Both the position numbers and the translations under genes were made by a program. The notes under the pieces are model-generated. The model made no database searches. It saw nothing but the letters and a program-made list of their open reading frames with translations, and was not told the DNA's origin. This document shows, piece by piece, positions 41,561 to 51,900 of a DNA stretch of 64,000 nucleotides (positions within the stretch are counted from its first letter, which is position 1; each line of letters opens with the position of its first letter). The stretch comes from Metellina segmentata. Lineage: Eukaryota > Arthropoda > Arachnida > Araneae > Tetragnathidae. The stretch spans positions 139,023,432 to 139,087,431 of the forward strand of contig OX375872.1 of NCBI GenBank assembly GCA_947359465.1, written 5' to 3'.

Positions 41561-44500
41561 TAATTGAAATTTTAGACTTTTATCAGATTTATTAAGTTAC
41601 GAATTTCTCAGATCATATTAATGATTTTTTGGTACCCAATTTGATTAAAAAAATATTAATTTCAATGTTAGTGTTTTTTTTTAGTAGAATTACCAAAACA
41701 GCAAAAATGCACACAGTAAAATGAAATGCAGCACAAAAAATACAATAATGTTGAAGGCATAAAAATTAACAATTTTATCAAAAATCAAAACAGGATAAGA
41801 GAAACAAAAATATAATAAAGTGTTAAAATAGTGAATAACATACATTTATTGTTTAATCAAGTGCTTATAACAGAATGCAATACTCAAAATATGATACTTT
41901 GCACTCAATGTTTATTTCATAATCAAAATAGTAGTATCATTTCACCTATCGTATTTATCCTCTTGGGTTCCCTTAAATTGATAGATATGCTCAATTATTT
42001 TCTCTGAAATTTATCAATTGATTGAAGAAAGGAATAAACTTCAGCTAAAATACTATTTAAATAGTAGAAGATAGATCTATACATTCAGCTGAGCTGATAT
42101 ACTAATACGATAAAATAATGAAATACCAATTGACTTGGTGTAAGATGCTATAAAAATCATACAAATTCATTAGAATAAACAATATTAAGTATGTGATGGG
42201 TTTGAGGAAGATAAGTATATAATATTTGAAACCAGCTAAATCTTACAATTAAAATTGCACCGAGTAAAAACATGCCTTGTTTCATCAAAAAATAAGAATT
42301 TGAACATTACAATGCAAAATTGTATTATTTTTCTATTGCAGCTGCATAATATGCATTATTAACAGCTTGAAATGCTGTCAAAATGATTTTGTTCGAAATT
42401 ATTTAGTGATATTTAATAACCAATGAAAATATATTTAAAATGTTAACAGCTAAGATTTTTGGAATAATAAATTAATACATTTGATGACTTTACTGTTAAA
42501 ATAAAAGCTGAAAATTACTGTTAAACTAAAAGCTAATTGCAAAATGGAAAAACTTTTTTTCAAATTACAGCAAAATATGCAACTGTAATTACAACGCTAA
42601 ACTTAAGCAATTATGAAAGACCCTTATAAGAAAACCTTTATCATATAAAATAAAAACAGAGATAAATTAGAAATAGCGAAAACAAGAACATTAAATATGT
42701 TTAAGGATATTTTTAAATCATTCAAGAATCGTAACATTTAAGTACAATAAGAAATTTAATTTATTGGATTAATACTATGTGTTAAAAAAAATTTTGCCAC
42801 AAGCCTTCTCAATTTAGCTTATTGCACTGAGGACACTTAGTTACAAGAAGAGTGCCAAAGAGACAGAGGTCCTTGGATTAAGGTGGATTATGAAACACTA
42901 TAAATACGTATGCCTGATCTGGGATTCAGATACAGAGCTTGTTTAACAGAAGACACAGATTATTCTGCATGTTATGACCAGTAGCATTTTAAATTAAAAT
43001 TAAATTTTCAAGAGATAGAAAGAGGGGAATGAATGGTCTAAAAATATTAAGTTATATCTTGCAAATGAAAAAAATGTGGACCAATATCACTTTTAGAAAA
43101 CAATAAAAATACTTCAATTCTGAAAAGTTAAATGAATTTTTTAAAAATGACAATTTATATCTGTGCAACATAATATAATATAATTTGCAGCATGACCTAC
43201 AACATCCCCAAATAAAAATCACAATAATAAAATACAATTATATCAATTACCTCCACTTCTAACTTTCCTTGAACTAAAATCTGTTGTTCACAGAATGTTT
43301 ATTCTCCCTTTATCAGCTAGTCTGGGCAGACAGGCTGCACCCAATTAAGAACTACATAAATAAACTAATAACTAGGGCTAAGCTATCATCAAATTCACAC
43401 CTCAATCACACTTACACATTCAATGCTGTTAACAGTAAATCATTAAATTTTAAAATTTATATTCCATACTTAAATATAAAAAAATATTTTGATAAAATAT
43501 TCATAGATTTGGATTGTTACAACAGCCATGCTACAGTAAAAAACAGGTAAATTATAACAGGCAGAAATTATAATTAACTCACAAATAAGAAATGAAACAA
43601 TTAAATCAGCATTTAATCATTATAACTTATTCATAGAAGTTAATATTAAATTGAAAAGTTCTTAGTAATCCCTTGACTTTTTAAATTTTAAATGCCGATA
43701 AATGCAATCTATTTTTTCATACCTCGATCTCTATCGATTCGACGACGATCACCTCTTCTACTGGGTATTCCATCTTCTGATAGAACAAAACCTGAAATAA
43801 GATCAAATATTTTGCAATGATTTGAAATCATACAAAAATCTGTAAAAAGCAAAAAAAACTTTTAAAAACTAAAATGAGTAAAACTAGCTACAAAATAAAC
43901 ACTATTTGAGGTTTCAACAAGAGCTTTTAAAACAATTGTAATCACAAATTTCAAAGGAAAAAATTTGGAAATCTTTAGATTATATTTCCAGCTCTACAGA
44001 TTTAATGCCAATTAAAAAACAGATATATAGTAAAACAAAATCCAAGACTTTTATTAAGTTTTATATAATTACTGAATTTCCATTAATTTCACCACACAAT
44101 CTACACTCTATTCACTAATGCAAGGGTATTCTTTATCATCCATACCAGTAAATTCTACCAGTTCCAAGATGAAATTGTGTCTTTAATTTTCTCTTATTTG
44201 CTTTATCTTCATATGAAATTTTGTCTTTAAGCCTGTGATATAACAAAGGTACCAGGCATAAATGCTCAACAAATTCATCTCTACCAAGAAAGTGATTGTC
44301 TGTATGTAATGTTCTGACAAATCTATGACACTTACGATAATGCAATTCGGCACGAATGTTTTGAGATTTTCATATCGTTCATGAATTTTAAAATTTAATC
44401 TAGAACATTTTTTTTAAATATTTATTGCAATTTAATTATTATTGTTTTCTTTCAAATAGCAACAGTATAAAGAGATAACAGATTATAAATTTATTTTTTC

Positions 44501-47500
44501 AGTTTCATTTTCTGAGCAACGGTTTCAGTGGAAGAACAAAACAAATAAACAGTTTTAACTGGAGTTATGTAGTTCTTTTTTCTATCTTCTAGATCGTTAA
44601 AGATAGAGTAAAAATTTCAACAAATATGAAATCTGCAGAAAATTTTTACATTAGATTGATACCTAAAAACATGATTTCCTTTAAATAAATGAGTAAGGTA
44701 TCTACTTTATCTTACTCTTCTCTTTCTCTTATCTTGACCTGCATGGTTAAAGACATCAGATTCATTCATTTTGATTTCTTGAGCAACGGATTCGAGTGAA
44801 GCAAAACAAATAAAAAGTTATGAGGTTACAAACAAATGAAAAGTTAAAAGCTGGCATTCTTCAGTGTTTTTTCTATCTCAGCAATTGTTAAAGATAGAAT
44901 AAAAATGACAACGCATTTGATATCTGCCGAAAATTTTACACTAGATGCATATGTTATACATTAGTTTTCTTTTAAAAAACAACTTTTCAATTGAATATTG
45001 TTTATATTTTCGCAAGAGATTGTTACGTCACTCATATTGGATCTCTTTGCAATTCGAATTAGCTGCATTTGACAATGCCTAGGCTATCTCGGCGATGACT
45101 TTGGTGTTGGTTTGTGAAGCAAACCAAATGGGAATGCGTAGCAATCACTGGGGTTGGCAAGCTTCAACGAGCAATAGGTCACACCTGACCCCACGAAAAG
45201 AACTGTCATGGGCAAGAAGGAAAATATTACATTAGATCTATACCTTATACATTCAATTTTTTAATTGAATATATTTTCGCAAGAGATTGTGACGTCCCGC
45301 TGATAGGATCTCTTCACATTTGGCCACAACGAGGCCATTGCAGCGTTGCCCGTGGTGTTGGTTTGCGAAACAAGCCAAATTTGAATTCGTAGCGTTCACT
45401 GGTGGTTAGCGAGCAGTAGTCACACCTGACCCCATGAAAAGAACTGTCACGGGCAATGCCATGTTGGCCATATATATATATATGAAGCATGAATGGATTC
45501 ATGCTTGAATGATATAACTGATTGCTTGATTGAAATAACAGTTCCAACTTCAGAAAATTATTGAAGGGCCCAACTAAGTACTGAATTTTTAAACTTGATA
45601 TATAAGGAAATATCTTTGACTTAGAGTAAACTCACAAACTGATATTTTGTCCAAGACACTAAATACTTATACTTCATGATGTAAAAATTCATTATCACTT
45701 TGATGTCTGTTTATAAGACAACACTGAAATTGCATGTTTGTTTTTTACTTAAAAATTAATAATGTTTAACCCTGCAAGGGTAATGCACACATTATTCCCC
45801 ACCATGCAACATACAGTTTTCCTTCATCACTTCTAACCAGCTTTAGACTGGACCAATAAAATCCTTCTAGGATTCTTTCAACCAATTATGTTATGGGTAT
45901 TTTAGTCAAGTGTTCATTTAAAATACTGTTCTATTTTTATAGAGTCTTGCTATGTTCCCAAAGATTTTTGGAACTATTCTTCTATATATGTTACAAACAA
46001 AATATTAATATTAATCATGTACAATGGATTTATTGAACTTGGTATTAATTTTCCTTGAACAAATATTCTTGAAATTGAAGTGTTATTGAATTATTATGCT
46101 TGAATTGCTTAATGTTGCATTTAATTTTTAAAGTGCGTTTAACGAATTAGATTATTTCTTTAAGTATGAAGTGTTTAATATTTGAAAACTAGATTATATA
46201 TCCTGAAGTTAGTATTTTTTATGTAGTGAAAATGTTAGTATTATGTATTTACCAGGAAATTTTGATGCACCCCTATGGTTCATGGGGGGGGGGGCAGGAT
46301 GTTGAGAATGCGATTGTACCACGTGGGTGCTGTTGAGGGTAGAGCTTCTTGCTGTCACTCACTGCGAGACCACATGATCTTTCGAAAAGAAATGTGATTT
46401 AAAACAATTTCTTAGACTTCCTAATGGCACGGCTTTCGGGAGTGAGCTTTCTTGATGAGCTCCATCCTTGTTCTAGAAACTCGAACTTACGTATTTCAGT
46501 CTAATATAACTATTTGTTGTGTAGTTGTACCGTTTGTTTCATCTGTCAAAATAAATCACAAAAGGATATTCTTGGACACTATGATTCTTAACAGTTCAGG
46601 ATAAAAACAACAGTACCCTACCGAAGAATATTGTGATGCTCAGAGGAATAAACTGCTATAAAGTAAAATAAATTTAAAACAATCTCCAAGCAGCATGCCA
46701 GAGTACTGCTCAGAGTTTCTCTGTAGAGGGTAGCAGATTCGAGATATTTCAAGGAACGATTTATCAAAATATAACAGGTCTCATGCTTGCCATGAGAGAA
46801 ATTTTCCAGGCTGTATTCAAACTAAATATTTTGTGCTGTATTTGAATGTGCCATTTGGAGGAATAATGAATTTCTGCCCTAAGCTGACAATGTCTTTCTA
46901 AATATTTCCCATACATATTTTATAATTTTCATAAATCTCTTAAGAAAACCTTTCCCCAAATATATAAGTATTGGGGCCTCTAGGAGTTGGCATCCTGATC
47001 CAAGATCAATTAGATTAAGCACCAAAAAGGTGATAAACTACATTTTAAATTAGTTTTGATGTGTAGCATGCAAGAGTATTTTAGTAATGGAAGTAAAATC
47101 TTCACATTTTGTCCAGTTTGTTTGCAGTGAAAATCCCTTCTTCATTTGAGGGTTGACAAAAACGCAATAAAGTGATAACGGTAGTTTTTCCAAGTAAACA
47201 CAATTTTTAACTCATGTATCAGTATGAGCAGCATAAAATCTTTATCTTGCAAATTAATATCTTGTATTCCGGAGAAGGTAAAAAGATTAAAACTGTTTAA
47301 TCAATGAGAAAAGCCCTTTGTGTGTGTTGATAACATTTGTAAAATAATGAAAAAACAACCAGAACATGACTATATGCCCATTAAAGAGGAAATGGTTGGT
47401 TTTGGTTTTATGGCACAAGGGCCATATTTGGCCAAGCTGTGCCAAACAAAGAGCAGACAATGTCAAGCAGTAGACATACACACAAAGAAAAATAAGTAAG

Positions 47501-48860
47501 AAATACACCTAGGTAAATTACAGGAATTGAACATTTGCCATCTATATACAAGGGTCTACAACTTGCAGGTTGCTTGCTCCCTACTGACCCATGGCAGTTC
47601 CAAAGAGCAAATAGAATAGGTGTGGGTAACTTCAACTGTGCCTAGTTTTATTTTGTGTTGTTCGAACATTTTTAATTTAAAAATGTACACAATATTTTAT
47701 GTTTTGGTTATTTAGGGTGGCAACAAAATCCTTGAAACAAAGTTCCTTGCTTGTGTCAAAAAAATTTTCCTAATTTTACAATTCCCTTAAAAAATGTTGC
47801 GATCTGTGATTGGTATCGATATACAATATCCACATTATTTTTTAATATTTAAAGTCAGATGGGTGAAAGGATAGTTCTCCACAAATATTTTGTATTTTTG
47901 CTCTTCAGATATTTTAATTGTTATTGTAAGGGTTGGAATCCTTAATGGAACTCTTATAATAGCAATTGAAAAAACTGTAGAGAAAAAATACAAATTATTT
48001 TGATTATGAACTTATTACATCTGACCCTACTTTATCATACTAAATGTCGAAATCAAATGCAAATATACATAACAAATTCTACAAGAATGCAATTGCAAGC
48101 AAAAATTTTAATTTAATGCAAAAAAAAACTATCATTGGTTACAAAAATTTCAAATTGAATACCACAAGTTGTATCGCCGGCCTCATGGTGACAAGACACT
48201 GCAGCCATGAAAAAAACGGCAGCAGTTTTCAGTGTTCAAAAATTACGATGCCAGTGTTCTTTATTCAAATTACAATTTTGGCAAATACGATTTATTCTAT
48301 TCTCAAAAGTACTCGTAATCAAGCATCTCTAAATAGGACAAATGACAATAGTGACCATTTAAATTATCAAAATTTCCCTGATTTTTTGTAAAATTTGGAA
48401 ATTTTCCCTGAAATTTCCATTATTTTTTCAAAATTAAAAAGTTCCCTGATAATTCCTAGTTTCTGTTATCACCCTGCTATTAGTATATGTAAATCCATTC
48501 GTCCCAGTAGTTTAGACATTCAGGAATAAAAACAGTTTGAGAAGAAAGATTGAACATTGATTGATAGTTTTTACTTCCACAATCACAAGTAACTTATTTA
48601 ATTACAGTGCAATTGCCAAAGTTCTCCAAGTTGGCGAACTTAAGCAAAATATAGTAAGCATTGCTAATGATTTGGGTCGCTAACAAAAAATGACAGTGAA
48701 TTAGGAACTTACCTAAAGAAAGGAAATCAAAATGCACACACACAAATCACAAGTAAGTAACTTACTTTGAATTAAAGGGAATTGCATGCTCATAAAATGT
48801 GTTTGAGAGCTAAAAGTTGAATTTGTCAATTTTGAACAGCGTTCAACATTTCTAGATTAT

Positions 48861-48900
<40 letters not shown>

Positions 48901-51900
48901 TAATTTATAAAATAATTGTGATATGCAGCTCTATAGTAATTTTTTATCACACAAGGGCGAATTAGACTGGGACCTACACTTTAAAGTTCTGAATCCGCAT
49001 CAAGCAAAGTCACCTTATCTTACTCTTATAGAACACTAGCCACTGCGTGGCTAGCATGGCGTTGACCGTGCCCGTGGTGTTGGTTTGCGAAGCTAATTAG
49101 TATATGTAATAAATTAGTAAAGTTGGTTAGCAAAGTAAAGTAAGCAAATTAATAAAGTTGGTTTGTGAAGCAAATTAAAACCACGGGCAACACTGTGATA
49201 TAAGATATTATTCTGGCGTAAAATTTTCCGCAGATTTCAAATCCGTTGAAATTTTTAATCTATCTTTAACGAATCCGCTTTTACGAAAAAGAACTAAACA
49301 ATGCCTCTCAAAATGTTTTTTATTGTTTGCTCTCCTCTGAAAGAGGCAGGAAATGTAAACTGGTTTTTTTTAATGCGAAGGGCGCAAAATACAATCTGTT
49401 TATTTTTGGAAAGGGAAAGTTACCGTGGCGTCACAATCTTGTGTGTAAATATAAAAGATATATTCAATTTAAGTTATTTATATAACAAAAATCATATTTT
49501 GAGGTATCTAAAGTGAAATTTTCCGAAGATTTCAAATCAGCTGAAATTTTTACTCTTATCTTTAATGGTCTAGGAGATAGAAAGATCAATTAACTCCAGT
49601 CAAAAGATTGTTTGTTTTTATCGTCTGGCAGAAAAATTATTCATAAGCGCGTCGGAAACGAAAACAATAAATTTAGAATCTGTGATCTCTTCTATGCTGT
49701 AACATTCAATAATGATTAAATTTCATTAAATTCTTTTTTAAATGTTCTAGATTGAATTTTAAAATTCGCTGCAACCCAAAAATTGAAAAAAATTAGGAAT
49801 ATCGGTGTGCCAAATCTCATTGCTGCAAACACATAGAATTGTCAGGATTTTGCGTCAAACAAACACATACAAACACTTCCTTTTATAATAGTAGAGATGT
49901 ATAGGATGCTCTTGGATGTCGTACTGCAGCCTAAACACTACCAATTATCCTACAAGACATGTTCTAATGCACAAATGGTTTTCCTTGCCACTAGAACCTT
50001 TGGACAGTATTGTGGAATGCATTTCTGCATGTTCTGAGGCCTGCATTAGGGTTGTGGCAGATTCTATGGGGAGGGTGGAGCTGCTATAGTGACTCTTCTC
50101 AACTAACCCCATGAAAGAATATATATATGGTACCCTCCTGATGTTGTTTACATTTTCATGTAAGGCAAAATGATGCAACTATTGATCGAGGACTTCTGAG
50201 ATCAAGGCTACTGAAACGGCTGGCTGGTGTCACTTGGGGCTTGACTCAGGATGTTTTATGTACAGCCTATAAAAGTTATATTCGCCCTGTTGTTGAATAT
50301 GGTAATGAAGTTTTGATAACCTCCTCAGATTCTGTCAGAAACAAGCTCAATGTTTTCCGAAACAACATGTTGCAATTGATCATTGGTGGTGCTAAATCAC
50401 CTCATATAGTTGCTATAGAGCTCCAGACAGAATTAGCCTTTAAGTGAAAGATGCCAAAGATGTGTCATTTACCTTGTTAAAAAAATTGGAGAAGAAAAAA
50501 AACTTTTTAAATTAATATAGACTAACAAATGAGAGACTAAAAACCCGTATATCTTTTCTTTCAACTGTCCACGAACTCCGATACGATATTCCCATATCCA
50601 ATCGACAATTCCCATATCCAATCACAGGAATGGAATTCTGTTATGGGTCACGACATCTTGGAAAGCCACCTGGATCTTGTTAAGAATGTAAACAAACAGC
50701 TTTCTATACAGAGTGAGTTAAAGAATGCAACACTGGCGACTATACCAGCAGGTACCCTCCTGATAAGTGGCTCCATGTGTAGTGTACACAGATGGTTCAG
50801 TAGAAAATGCAATAAAAAATGCAACTGCTGGAGCCTATTCCAGTATTTTCAGTTTTAGCTGTCCTGTTGGGAGGCACTGTGACAATTTTGATGGAGAGAT
50901 TGCGGCTATAACATATGCAAGTGATAAATTAAAAGATAGCCTTGATCATAATATTGTGTTTTTTATTGATTCTCAGGTTGCTATTTTGTTGCTTACCAAT
51001 TTGAACTACAACGAAAATGCCCAGGTTCACTCTTGTAGAATGAAGCTTTTCGATCTAAAGAAAACTAGAAAAAGCATTGCTCTTTATTGGATTCCGAGCC
51101 ATTGTGATATTTTAGGAAACGAGCCAGCAGATAAACTTGCTAAGGCTGGATCTCTTATGGTCCAGCCTGAGTCTCCCTTACCTCTGCGAAATATAAAAAG
51201 AATTATTTACAATAAAATTAAAGTTAATAGAATATCCTTATACTAGGGGGCCCGCCCCCTGCTCGCCAACCCCCGGAGGATTGCTATGCAATCCTCATAG
51301 GTTCGCTGAGCGAACCTGTGCTCGCTTCGCTTGCATCAATGAACATGTGTCCTAGCAGAAAGGATTGTTTACAAAATATGATATTCCAAAAAAATATTTT
51401 TCAAATCTAAATCTGCTGTATTACAGAAAATATATATACAGTACCCTGGAATCAGAATTCAAATGAAAACTTTGAGCAATTTTTTAGTCGAAACGTGAGC
51501 TCTGCTTTGGAAATTGAATATTCAGCATGTTGTGTGTGTGTACATTTCCCCAGCACTCGAGCCACTCACACTGTTTCATTGAGTTTGTTGTCGAAAGTTA
51601 TAGTGCAAGTGTCTTGTTGAACTATAACTGTTGGCCCTGAAAAGGACCGTTTTTTAAATGGCCCTGAAATGATCCTCCGCCTTCTTTGATTTCTAATTAT
51701 AAACTGCAACAGTTCAACTAAAATAAATTTGTTTCAATAAAATTTCACTCGATAACGCTATAAATTCAATTGAGGCGCGAGGCTTTGTGGTAAAATAAAA
51801 TAGTACAATGTACGTGATAAGAAATAACGTCTTTTTTGCGTGTCACGTAAGAGAATTATATATATAGATGTTGATACATATGTGGATAAGAGGTGGAAAA

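Noticed and set aside
47408..47635. Minus-strand 75-codon frame in the SINE-like repeat as a gene
   Set aside because: It lies wholly in a dispersed repeat and has no domain; translation of a repeat is the simpler reading.
48044..48391. 115-codon frame in CAGGGTGG copy 3 as a transposase
   Set aside because: No acidic catalytic motif or zinc finger is seen, and the same region is not open in the other copies to the same extent.
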